64,000 nucleotides of DNA, from positions 248,001 to 312,000 of the forward strand of contig NZ_VJYZ01000005.1 in assembly GCF_007018965.1 (NCBI RefSeq). Direction: 5' to 3'. Shown here piece after piece: positions 35,571 through 43,253 of this stretch. A model generated the notes under the pieces. The model made no database searches. It had not been told where the DNA came from and worked only from the letters and a program-made list of their open reading frames with translations. This stretch comes from Paracoccus marinus. GTDB taxonomy: Bacteria; Pseudomonadota; Alphaproteobacteria; Rhodobacterales; Rhodobacteraceae. Position 1 is the first letter of the stretch. The number at the start of each line of letters is the position of its first letter. Made by a program: the position numbers and the translations under genes.

Positions 35571-36932
35571 TCAGCCGGCATCGTCATCGCCCGGCTCGAC
35601 GATCAGCCGCCGGTCCAGGCCGTATTTCTGCATCTTCTCGTAAAGCGTCTTTCGCGAGATCCCCAGGTCCTCGTAGACCGCGCGCAGCCGCCCCTTGTGA
35701 AGCCCGATGGCGCCCGCGATCAGGCTGCGCTCGAACTGGCCCACCCGGTCGGGCAGCCGCGCGCCGGCCAAGCCGCCGTCCCCGGCGATCCGGCCGGGAT
35801 CGTCCAGCCCCAGCACCATCCGCTCGGCCAGGTTTCGCAGCTCGCGCACGTTGCCGGGCCAGTCCCGCGCGGCAAGGCCCGACAGGAACGCCGACGGCAG
35901 CTCGCGTTCAGGTCGCTTGTGGCGCGCGGCGGATTCGCGGATCAGGTGCAGGAACAGCAGAGGGATGTCCTCGCGCCGGGCCGACAGGGGCGGAACCCGC
36001 AGGACCGCGACGTTCAGGCGCCAGAACAGGTCCTCGCGGAACTGGCCGCGGGCGACAAGCGTGGACAGGTCGACCTTGCTGGTCGCCACGAACCGGACAT
36101 CCAGCGGCACCGGATCGTTCGCGCCAAGGCGGGTGATGACGCGTTCCTGCAAGACCCGCAGCAGCTTGGCCTGCGTGTCGGGCGGCATCGACCCGATCTC
36201 GTCAAGCAGCACGGTGCCGCCGCGCGCGTGTTCGAACTTGCCGAAGCGTGGACGCAGCGCGCCCGGAAACGCGCCCGCCTCGTGCCCGAACAGCTCGCTT
36301 TCGATCAGCGCCTCGGGCAGCGCCGCGCAGTTGATGGCGACGAAGGGCCGCCCCGCGCGGGCGGAAATGTCGTGCAGCGTGCGGGCCACGACCTCTTTCC
36401 CTGCGCCGGTCGGGCCGATGATGAGCGCGTCGGCGTCGGATGCGCCGATCGCGCGCAGCCGGTAGCGCAGGTCCACCATCGCCTCGGTCCGGCCGGGCAG
36501 CCGCGCCTCGACATCGTCGCGCTTGCCCGCGACCGCGCGCAGACGGCGGTTGTCCAGGATCAGGTCGCGGTGGTCGATTGCGCGGCGGATCACGGTGGCG
36601 AGGTCGTGGACGACGAAGGGCTTCTCGATGAAGTCATAGGCGCCGCTGCGGATCGCCTCGACCGCCAGCGGCACCTCGGCGTGACCGGTGAAAAGGATCA
36701 CTGGGATGTCCGGGTCGATCTCGTGCAGGCGGCCCAGGAGCGTCATCCCGTCCATGCCCGGCATCCGGATGTCGCTGACGACCGCGCCGGCAAAGCCGGG
36801 GCCTGCGAGCGTCAGCGCCTCTTCGCCCGACGCCAGCGCCTCGACGGCAAAGCCCGCGAGGTCGAGCGCCTGCGCGGTCGAGCGGCGCATCTGCGCGTCG
36901 TCGTCGACCAGAAGCACGCGCGATCCGGTCAC
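35571..36932 (-). CDS. DctD-like response regulator (NtrC/sigma-54 activator architecture)
   Basis: This 453-residue protein has a receiver domain with phospho-acceptor Asp54 (VVSDIRMPG) and a conserved Lys in FIEKPF. An AAA+ domain has Walker A GPTGAGKE (173-180) and TVLLDEIGSM as Walker B. A Fis-type DNA-binding helix pair ends the protein (LRAVYEDLGISRKTLYEKMQKYG). The sigma-54 contact loop, normally GAFTGA, reads GAFPGA (220-225). The start is GTG at 36932, inside a four-base overlap with the kinase stop, so the two are coupled. It is directly upstream of the tct operon and very likely controls it. Confidence 0.88.
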   Translation of the reverse strand: MTGSRVLLVDDDAQMRRSTAQALDLAGFAVEALASGEEALTLAGPGFAGAVVSDIRMPGMDGMTLLGRLHEIDPDIPVILFTGHAEVPLAVEAIRSGAYDFIEKPFVVHDLATVIRRAIDHRDLILDNRRLRAVAGKRDDVEARLPGRTEAMVDLRYRLRAIGASDADALIIGPTGAGKEVVARTLHDISARAGRPFVAINCAALPEALIESELFGHEAGAFPGALRPRFGKFEHARGGTVLLDEIGSMPPDTQAKLLRVLQERVITRLGANDPVPLDVRFVATSKVDLSTLVARGQFREDLFWRLNVAVLRVPPLSARREDIPLLFLHLIRESAARHKRPERELPSAFLSGLAARDWPGNVRELRNLAERMVLGLDDPGRIAGDGGLAGARLPDRVGQFERSLIAGAIGLHKGRLRAVYEDLGISRKTLYEKMQKYGLDRRLIVEPGDDDAG

Positions 36933-38818
36933 GGCATGTCCTCGGCGGGGGCGATCGGCAGGCGCACCCGGAACTCGGCCCCCGGGCCGGGGTCCGCGTC
37001 GTGGCAGGCGATGGTGCCGCCGAAGTCGCGCACGATGTTGGCCGTGATCGACAGCCCCAGCCCCAGCCCAAGCCCCAGCCCCGCGCCGACCCCCTTGGTG
37101 GTGAAGAACGGATCGAAGATCCGCTCGGCTATGGCTGCGGGCACGCCCGGCCCGTGGTCGCGGACGCGGATCACGACGCCCCCGCCGTCCACCCGCGCGC
37201 TCAGCCGGATGCGGCGGTCGGGCCCGCCCTCGACCGCGTCGGCCGCGTTGGTGACCAGGTTCACCAGCACCTGTTGCAGCCGGGTGGGCCCGGCCCGCAG
37301 CGGCGGCAGGTCGGCCGGCACGTCGATCAGAAGCTCGGCCCGGCAGGTGGCGAGCCGCGCGGCCACGATGGTGCGCGTTTCCGCCAGCAGCGATTGCAGC
37401 AGGACCCCGCCGGGCCGCGCGGCGGGCTTGGCGGCCGCGTCGCGCAGGTGGCGGCCGATCGCGGACATCCGGTCAACCAGCGACAGGATTTCGGCGATGT
37501 TTTCGCGCGCCGCCGCCGTGTCGCCGCGGTCGATCAGGATCGCCGCGCTGTCGGCGTAGTTGCGGGCGGCGGCGAGCGGCTGGTTGATCTCGTGCGAAAG
37601 CGCCGCCGACATCTGCCCCAGCGCCGCCAGCTTTCCGACCTGGACGAGGCTCGCCTGTGCGGCGCGCAGCTCGGCCTCCGTCGCGCGGCGTTCGGCCACC
37701 TCGCGTTCCAGCCGGTCGTTGACGCGGGCGAGGTCGGCGGTCCGCGCCTCGACCCGGCGTTCCAGCTCGGCCCGGGCGAAACGCTGCATCGCGATCCGTT
37801 CGGCCACCTGCGCGCGGCGCTGGATCAGCATCACTGCCCCGAAGGCGGCCGCGCCCAGCATCAGGAACAGGCTTGCGACCGCCAGCTGCGTTTCCCGGCG
37901 CAGCTCGGCCGTGTCCAGCAGCACATGGACCGTCCAGCCCGCCTTGGGCATCGTCTCGGACGCGGCGATATAGTCGTCGCCCGCCACGCGGAACACCGGC
38001 ACGCCGAAGACCTGCCGCCGTTCCAGCGCCAGATCGCCCAGCGGCGCGTCGGCGTAGCGGCGGGTCGCGCGCGTCCGCGCCAGCCGTTCTTCGGTCGCGG
38101 GATCAAGGCTGCGGTAAAGCCAGCTCGGCTCGGACGACATGAACACCCGCCCCTCGGGGTCCGTCACGACGACGCGGTGATCGCCCCCGCGCCACGACTG
38201 CTCGATCCGGTCGACGCCGACCTTGACCGCGACCACGCCCGCGATCCGCCCCGAGCGGCCGAACACGGGCGCCGAATAGAAATAGCCGCGCACGCCCGAG
38301 GTGGTGCCGATCCCGTAGAACCGCCCCGGCCCGCCCTTCATCGCGTCGATGAAATAGGGGCGGTAGCTGAAGTTCTTGCCGACGAAGCTCGCCTCGCCCA
38401 GCCGGTGGTTCGAGGCGGCGATCGTCTCGCCGTCGGTCTTGATGACGTAGATGTCGGACGCGGCGATGGCGGCGCTTTCCTCTTCCAGCCACAGGTTCGT
38501 GGCCTGCCGCAGGCCCGTGTCGTCGGGGCTGGCGACAAGCCGTTGCAGCATGTCGAGATCGCCCACCAGCTGCGGCACTACCTCGTGCCGGGCAAGGTCC
38601 GCGTCCAGCGCGTTGACGGTCAGGCGCAGCGCCGTCTCGGCCCGCGCATAGGCCGAGGCGTGATAGTGTCGGTGGGCGAGCCGCGCCCCGGTCCAGACGA
38701 GCAGGGCCAGCAGCGCGACCACCGCCAGCAGCAGCCCGCGCCGCCCGCGGGCGAAATCGCGCAGGCGCGCGCGCGGCGCAAGGCCGGCGGGCAGGGGCGG
38801 GGCGGCGTTCAGGGCCAA
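36929..38818 (-). CDS. DctB-like membrane sensor histidine kinase
   Basis: This kinase has about 629 residues if the TTG at 38818 is used; an upstream in-frame ATG at 39016 would add a Pro/Arg-rich tail overlapping the divergent gene, which I consider unlikely. Membrane helices at about 28-43 and 312-333 enclose a periplasmic double-Cache sensor (IYVIKTDGETIAASN, YRPYFIDAMKG, GIGTTSGVRGYFYSAPV), as in the C4-dicarboxylate sensor DctB. The H-box ALSHEINQPLA (His409), N-box NLVTNAADAV and FDPFFTTK follow. The ATP-lid glycine loop is expanded (GLGLGLGLGLS). Confidence 0.86.
   Translation of the reverse strand: MALNAAPPLPAGLAPRARLRDFARGRRGLLLAVVALLALLVWTGARLAHRHYHASAYARAETALRLTVNALDADLARHEVVPQLVGDLDMLQRLVASPDDTGLRQATNLWLEEESAAIAASDIYVIKTDGETIAASNHRLGEASFVGKNFSYRPYFIDAMKGGPGRFYGIGTTSGVRGYFYSAPVFGRSGRIAGVVAVKVGVDRIEQSWRGGDHRVVVTDPEGRVFMSSEPSWLYRSLDPATEERLARTRATRRYADAPLGDLALERRQVFGVPVFRVAGDDYIAASETMPKAGWTVHVLLDTAELRRETQLAVASLFLMLGAAAFGAVMLIQRRAQVAERIAMQRFARAELERRVEARTADLARVNDRLEREVAERRATEAELRAAQASLVQVGKLAALGQMSAALSHEINQPLAAARNYADSAAILIDRGDTAAARENIAEILSLVDRMSAIGRHLRDAAAKPAARPGGVLLQSLLAETRTIVAARLATCRAELLIDVPADLPPLRAGPTRLQQVLVNLVTNAADAVEGGPDRRIRLSARVDGGGVVIRVRDHGPGVPAAIAERIFDPFFTTKGVGAGLGLGLGLGLSITANIVRDFGGTIACHDADPGPGAEFRVRLPIAPAEDMP
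37052..37082. repeat. Hexamer repeat coding for the ATP-lid Gly-Leu run of the DctB-like kinase
   Basis: Five consecutive copies of GGGCTG/GGGCTT (minus strand) encode five Gly-Leu pairs. DctB homologs I know have three pairs at this place. The repeat is in frame, so slippage would add or remove Gly-Leu pairs without a frameshift. Confidence 0.75.
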
Positions 38819-39008
38819 GGCGGGTCTTTCGTTCCGGTGCGCGGGGCTGGGCGGCGGGGCGGGACGGCGGCGGCGGGATCGGGGTGACGTAGGGCGGGCC
38901 GGCGCAGTGTGCCCCGCCGCCCGCCGCCCTGCAACGACGCGTCCTCTCGCGCCAACCCCGCGCGGCTGATATGGCGGGCCGTCCCGCAGCGTTTCCGGTG
39001 AGTGCCCC

Positions 39009-40571
39009 ATGACCATGATCGACCATGCCGCCCTGACGACCGCGCTGGACAGGCTGCCCGCCCGCTATCCCGGCCCCGGCGGCGTCGCGGGCGTCGTCCA
39101 CGAGGGGCGGGTCGTGGCCGCCCGCGCCTGGGGGCATGCGGATGTCGAGACTGCGCTGCCGATGGCGCGGACGCTGCGGCTGCCGATCTGCTCGATCTCC
39201 AAGCAATTCACCTGCGCCGCGCTGCTGGCTTCCATCGGCGATCCGGCCCGCCTCGACGCCCGGCTGCGCGCGTTCCTGCCCGCGTTCACCGGTCCGCTGC
39301 CGACCGCCCGCCAGCTTTGCGACAACCGCTCCGGCCTGCGCGACTACTGGGCGCTTTCGATCCTGCAGGGTGCGGTGGCCGAACGGCGGCTGACCCGCGG
39401 CGACGCGCTGCCGTTGATCGCGGCGATGCGGACCGGGCACTTCGCGCCGGGCAGCGCGTATTCCTATTGCAACGCGAACTTCCGGCTGCTGGCCGAGATG
39501 ATCGAGGCCGAGACCGGCGAGACGCTCGAGGCGCTGTGCCGCCGCCATGTCTGGGACCCGGCCGGGATGGCGACGGCGGTGATGGCCAGCGACACGTCCG
39601 AGCGGCTGGACGGGGTGACCGGGTACGAAGGCAGCGACGCGACCGGCTTCCTGCCGGCGGTGAACGGCGCGTGGTGGCTGGGGGACGCGGGGATCGCCGC
39701 CTCGCTTGACGACATGCTGGCCTATGAGGCGTGGATCGACGCCACCCGCGACGACCCGCGCGGGCTTTACCGGCAGCTTTCGAAGCCGGCGTTTCACGAC
39801 GACGGCACGCCCGCCGGTTACGCGATGGGCCTTGGCTTCAGCACCGTCGCGGGGCTGGCCGCGACCGGCCACGGCGGTGCGCTTCGCGGGTTCAGGGCGC
39901 AGCGCCTTCACATCCGGGATGCGCGGCTGTCGGCGGTGGTGATGTTCAACCACGAAGCCAGCGCCCATGTCGCCGCAGCCGACCTGCTCGACGCGGCACT
40001 GGGGCATCGCGCGCCGCCGCCGGCGCCGGTCCCCGACGGCTGGGACGGGCAGTGGCTTTGCCGCGAGACGGGCCTGATCGCGCGGATACAAACCGGACGC
40101 ACCGACGCGTGCCTGCGCTATGCGGTAGGGGCCGAGGCGTTGCAGGTCGACGGTGACGCGCTGGCGGCGCCGGGCATCCGCGTCGAACGCGTCGGGGACG
40201 GCCTGCGGATGACGCGGGCGCTGGATCACGAGGTCCTGGCGTTCGATCCGCTGCCGGTCGTCGAGGTGGCGGACGGGTCGGAAATCGCGGGCAGCTTTGC
40301 CTGCGACGAGCTGGGCGGCGCGACCATGCAGGTCGAGGCGCGGGACGGCGGGGTCCATGCCCGCTTTACCGGCGTGATGGGCACCGGGCGGTTCGAGCGG
40401 CTGGTGCCGGCGGGCAAGGACGTGTGGCTGCTGGCCACGCGGCGGTCGCTGGATGCGCCCGCGCCGGGCGACTGGACCGTCATCGTCCGACGGGGCGCGG
40501 CGGGTGGCGTGACCGGCCTGACGGTCGGCTGCTGGCTCGCCCGCGCGCTCGACTATCGCCGGGCAGGGTAG
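39009..40571 (+). CDS. dap: D-aminopeptidase (serine peptidase S12, DAP type)
   Basis: At 520 residues it has the same length as Ochrobactrum anthropi D-aminopeptidase, and it matches that enzyme's landmarks: CSISKQFTCA (Ser/Lys pair), NRSGLRDYWALS, SYCNANFRLLAEMIE (Tyr-Cys-Asn), GHGGALRGFRAQR, and the C-terminal GCWLARALDYRR. These enzymes release N-terminal D-amino acids such as D-Ala from peptides and are built as a penicillin-recognising domain plus two lipocalin-like C-terminal domains. No signal peptide is present, so it is cytoplasmic. It diverges from the DctB-like kinase. Confidence 0.88.
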   Translation: MTMIDHAALTTALDRLPARYPGPGGVAGVVHEGRVVAARAWGHADVETALPMARTLRLPICSISKQFTCAALLASIGDPARLDARLRAFLPAFTGPLPTARQLCDNRSGLRDYWALSILQGAVAERRLTRGDALPLIAAMRTGHFAPGSAYSYCNANFRLLAEMIEAETGETLEALCRRHVWDPAGMATAVMASDTSERLDGVTGYEGSDATGFLPAVNGAWWLGDAGIAASLDDMLAYEAWIDATRDDPRGLYRQLSKPAFHDDGTPAGYAMGLGFSTVAGLAATGHGGALRGFRAQRLHIRDARLSAVVMFNHEASAHVAAADLLDAALGHRAPPPAPVPDGWDGQWLCRETGLIARIQTGRTDACLRYAVGAEALQVDGDALAAPGIRVERVGDGLRMTRALDHEVLAFDPLPVVEVADGSEIAGSFACDELGGATMQVEARDGGVHARFTGVMGTGRFERLVPAGKDVWLLATRRSLDAPAPGDWTVIVRRGAAGGVTGLTVGCWLARALDYRRAG

Positions 40572-40581
40572 GGGCCGACGC

Positions 40582-41226
40582 TCACGTCTTGTCGGCCGCG
40601 CCTGCGTACTGGTCCACCGCGCCGCCCATCTGCAGCATCAGCGTCTCCATCGAGATCGAGTCCGGCCCGTAGGGGTAGAAGTCGGACTTGTCGCCGCGTT
40701 TCCACTTCGCGCGCATCTCGGGCGTCGTGATGTCCCAGTCGGCATAGGTGTCGCGCGCGACGGTCCGAAGGTCGGCGTGCAGTTCCGCCGTCGAGGGGCG
40801 GCCCCAGTAGTAGTAGCCGTTATAGACCTTGAACACCTTCAGGCCGCGCCCCAGCACGATGGTGTGCGGAATCATCACGTCCTGCGTGGTGTCGGTGTAT
40901 TCCTTGATATCGAGGTCCTTCTGCACCACCCGATCCTCGTCATAGAGGAACGGCCAGTGCGCCGAGGTCTGCTGGCGATAGTTGTTGGTCGCGTGCCAGT
41001 CGTCCGTGGTGATCGTCACGACCTGGGTGTAGCCGACGACCAGCTGCGGGTGGAACCGCACCAGCTCGAGCATCTGCTGGCGGTCCTTGGGGCAGAACGA
41101 TCCGCGCGTCAGGAACACGATCATCAGCTGGTCGCCCTGAAGGTCCGACAGCCGGCGCATCGTCTTGGTGTGGTCGGGCAGGGTGAAGTCGGGGAAGGTC
41201 GCCCCTGGCTTGATGTCGCTTCGCAT
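40582..41226 (-). CDS. Peroxiredoxin-like (AhpC/TSA-type) thioredoxin-fold protein
   Basis: This 214-residue protein begins MRSDIKPGATFPDFTLPDH, a typical peroxiredoxin start, with AAGGAG upstream of the ATG at 41226. The single likely peroxidatic cysteine is in LTRGSFCPKDRQQM. The standard PxxxTxxC arrangement is altered, with Arg-Gly-Ser-Phe preceding the Cys. No resolving cysteine is visible elsewhere, which suggests a 1-Cys mechanism or another thiol reaction. The C-terminal 70 residues (Tyr/Trp/Asp-rich) are not from the core fold. Confidence 0.75.
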   Translation of the reverse strand: MRSDIKPGATFPDFTLPDHTKTMRRLSDLQGDQLMIVFLTRGSFCPKDRQQMLELVRFHPQLVVGYTQVVTITTDDWHATNNYRQQTSAHWPFLYDEDRVVQKDLDIKEYTDTTQDVMIPHTIVLGRGLKVFKVYNGYYYWGRPSTAELHADLRTVARDTYADWDITTPEMRAKWKRGDKSDFYPYGPDSISMETLMLQMGGAVDQYAGAADKT

Positions 41227-41402
41227 TCGTTTGCTCCTTCGTGGCGGCCGGTCGTCTCGGGAGGTCAACGGGGTGATGCAACGCGCGTTCCACGATGCAA
41301 TGCGCGGAACCTCGTATTCCGCCGGCGCCGCGTTGCAGCGGACCGCGGTCTGCGATCTCGGCCAACCCGGGAAATTAATCCTAACTTATGTCCTCTCGCC
41401 CA

Positions 41403-41422
41403 CGTGAACATCCCTATTCACG
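41403..41422. promoter_or_regulatory. Inverted repeat upstream of cysG, candidate activator site
   Basis: CGTGAA (41403-41408) and TTCACG (41417-41422) form a perfect 6-bp dyad. It is centred about 43 bases before a TATATT -10-like hexamer (41455-41460) that lacks a good -35. This layout fits an activator-dependent promoter for the sulfur operon. Confidence 0.35.
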
Positions 41423-41487
41423 CGCACCCCTGCCCAATAGCAGGAACATCATTCTATATTAAGACTGACTCACAGGAGGCGTCAGCC

Positions 41488-42888
41488 ATGGACCATTTCC
41501 CCATCTTCGTCCGCACGCAGGGTCGGCGCGTGTGTCTCGCGGGTGGCGGGGATGCGGCGCTGGCGAAGCTGCGACTGCTGATGAAGACGCAGGCGACGCT
41601 GGTCGTGTTCGCCGCCGATCCCGCGCCAGAGATCGAGGGCTGGGCGGGGCAGGGGCTGCTGAAGCTGGTCCGGCGCGAGGTGCAGCCCGGCGACGCGCGG
41701 GGGGCCGTCATCGCCTATGCCGCGCACGAGGACGAGGATGCCGACGCGCGCGCCCTGCGGATCATGGCCGGCGACGGGGCGCTGGTGAACGTCGTCGATG
41801 ACCTGGAACGGTCGCAGTTCATCACCCCCGCGATCGTGGACCGCAGCCCGGTCGTCGTCGCGATCGGGACCGAGGGCGCGGCCCCGGTGCTTGCCCGCCG
41901 GATCAAGGCCGACCTGGAAGAACGCCTGCCGGCAACGCTCGGCCGCCTGACGGATGTCGCGCGCGGGTTCCGCGCCCGCGCCGAAAGGCTGCGCCACGGT
42001 GCGCCGCGCCGCCGGTTCTGGGCCGACTGGTTCGAACTGGACGGGCCGCGCGCGTCGGGTCGCGGGGCCGATCTGGATGCCGCGCTGGGCGACCTTCTGG
42101 ACCGTCACCTCTCGGCCGCCCCGCGCGCGGGCCACGTCGATTTCGTCGGCGCGGGCCCGGGCGATCCCGAGTTGCTGACGCTCAAGGCCCGCGCGGCGCT
42201 CGACCGCGCGGACGTGGTGATCCACGACCGGCTGATCGCGCCCGCGATCCTTGAACTCGTCCGGCGCGAGGCGATGCTGGTCGAGGCGGGCAAGGAAGGG
42301 TTCGGCCCGTCGATGGCGCAGGGCGACATCAACGATCTGATGATCCGCCACGCCCGCAAGGGGCGCCATGTCGTGCGACTGAAATCCGGCGATCCGGGCG
42401 TGTTCGGTCGCCTGGACGAGGAATCCGGGGCGCTGGAGGCGGAGGGGATCGCGTTCGCCGTCGTCCCCGGCATCACCGCCGCCTCGGCCGCCGCCGCGGG
42501 CATCGGCCGCAGCCTGACCCGGCGCGGCCGCAACGCCGAGGCGCGATTCCTGACCGGCCACGACATGAAGGGCTTTGCCGATCAGGACTGGACCGCGCTC
42601 GCCCGCCCGGGCGCGGTCGCCGCGATCTACATGGGCAAGCGCGCCGCGCGCTGGATGCAGGGGCGGTTGCTGATGCACGGCGCTGATCCGGCGACCTCGG
42701 TGACTGTGGTGGAGAACGCCTCGCGCCCCGACGCCGTGACCGTGGCTGCGACGCTGGCCACGTTGCCCGACGCGGTCGAGGGGCTGGACGGTCCCGCTGT
42801 CATCTTGATGGGCATCGCGCCGCGCGACACCGCCGCCATCGCCCTTCCCGTTCCCGCCGGCGCGCTGCGCCAGGAGTCCGCCCGATGA
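41488..42888 (+). CDS. cysG: Siroheme synthase CysG (dehydrogenase/ferrochelatase plus uroporphyrinogen-III methyltransferase)
   Basis: This is a 466-residue bifunctional protein. The N-terminal half has the NAD-binding loop CLAGGGDAALAKLRLL and a precorrin-2 dehydrogenase/ferrochelatase layout. The C-terminal half starts with VDFVGAGPGDPELLTLKA and carries the SUMT signatures VVIHDRLI, RLKSGDPGVFGR and VVPGITAASAAAA. The product, siroheme, is the cofactor of the downstream sulfite reductase. AGGAGG precedes the ATG at 41488. The stop overlaps the DUF2849 start. Confidence 0.93.
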   Translation: MDHFPIFVRTQGRRVCLAGGGDAALAKLRLLMKTQATLVVFAADPAPEIEGWAGQGLLKLVRREVQPGDARGAVIAYAAHEDEDADARALRIMAGDGALVNVVDDLERSQFITPAIVDRSPVVVAIGTEGAAPVLARRIKADLEERLPATLGRLTDVARGFRARAERLRHGAPRRRFWADWFELDGPRASGRGADLDAALGDLLDRHLSAAPRAGHVDFVGAGPGDPELLTLKARAALDRADVVIHDRLIAPAILELVRREAMLVEAGKEGFGPSMAQGDINDLMIRHARKGRHVVRLKSGDPGVFGRLDEESGALEAEGIAFAVVPGITAASAAAAGIGRSLTRRGRNAEARFLTGHDMKGFADQDWTALARPGAVAAIYMGKRAARWMQGRLLMHGADPATSVTVVENASRPDAVTVAATLATLPDAVEGLDGPAVILMGIAPRDTAAIALPVPAGALRQESAR

Positions 42889-43253
42889 GCCGCCGTTCGT
42901 TCGCCCCCAAGGTCGTCACCGCCAATCACCTGCTGGAAGGCGACGTGGTCTATCTGTCCGCCGCCGACGAATGGGTCCGGGACCTGTCCATGGCCGAGCT
43001 GATCGACGACGAGGCGCACGCGCAGCTGCGCCTGCTCGACGCCGAAAAGCAGCGGAACGTGGTGGTCGGCGCCTATCTCGCCGACATGGCGCCGACAGGC
43101 GCGGGCCCGGTGCCCGTGCATTTCCGCGAGGCGTTTCGCGCCTCCGGCCCGTCGAACCGGCCCGAACACCGCCGCGCCCCGCCCGCGCCCGCGACGCCCG
43201 ACCCGATCGTGGTGCCGCGAAGCGATGCCCGCCAGACCGAAGGTGCCCTCTGA
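42885..43253 (+). CDS. DUF2849 protein of the sulfur operon
   Basis: This 122-residue protein matches the DUF2849 pattern: SFAPKVVTANHLLEGDVVYLSA, then a short acidic stretch and a Pro/Arg-rich tail that is probably disordered. DUF2849 genes lie between cysG and cysI in many alphaproteobacteria, and their function is not established. It overlaps both neighbours (ATGA with cysG, one base with cysI), so tight translational coupling is expected. A chaperone or cofactor-loading role for CysI is a guess. Confidence 0.85.
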   Translation: MSRRSFAPKVVTANHLLEGDVVYLSAADEWVRDLSMAELIDDEAHAQLRLLDAEKQRNVVVGAYLADMAPTGAGPVPVHFREAFRASGPSNRPEHRRAPPAPATPDPIVVPRSDARQTEGAL

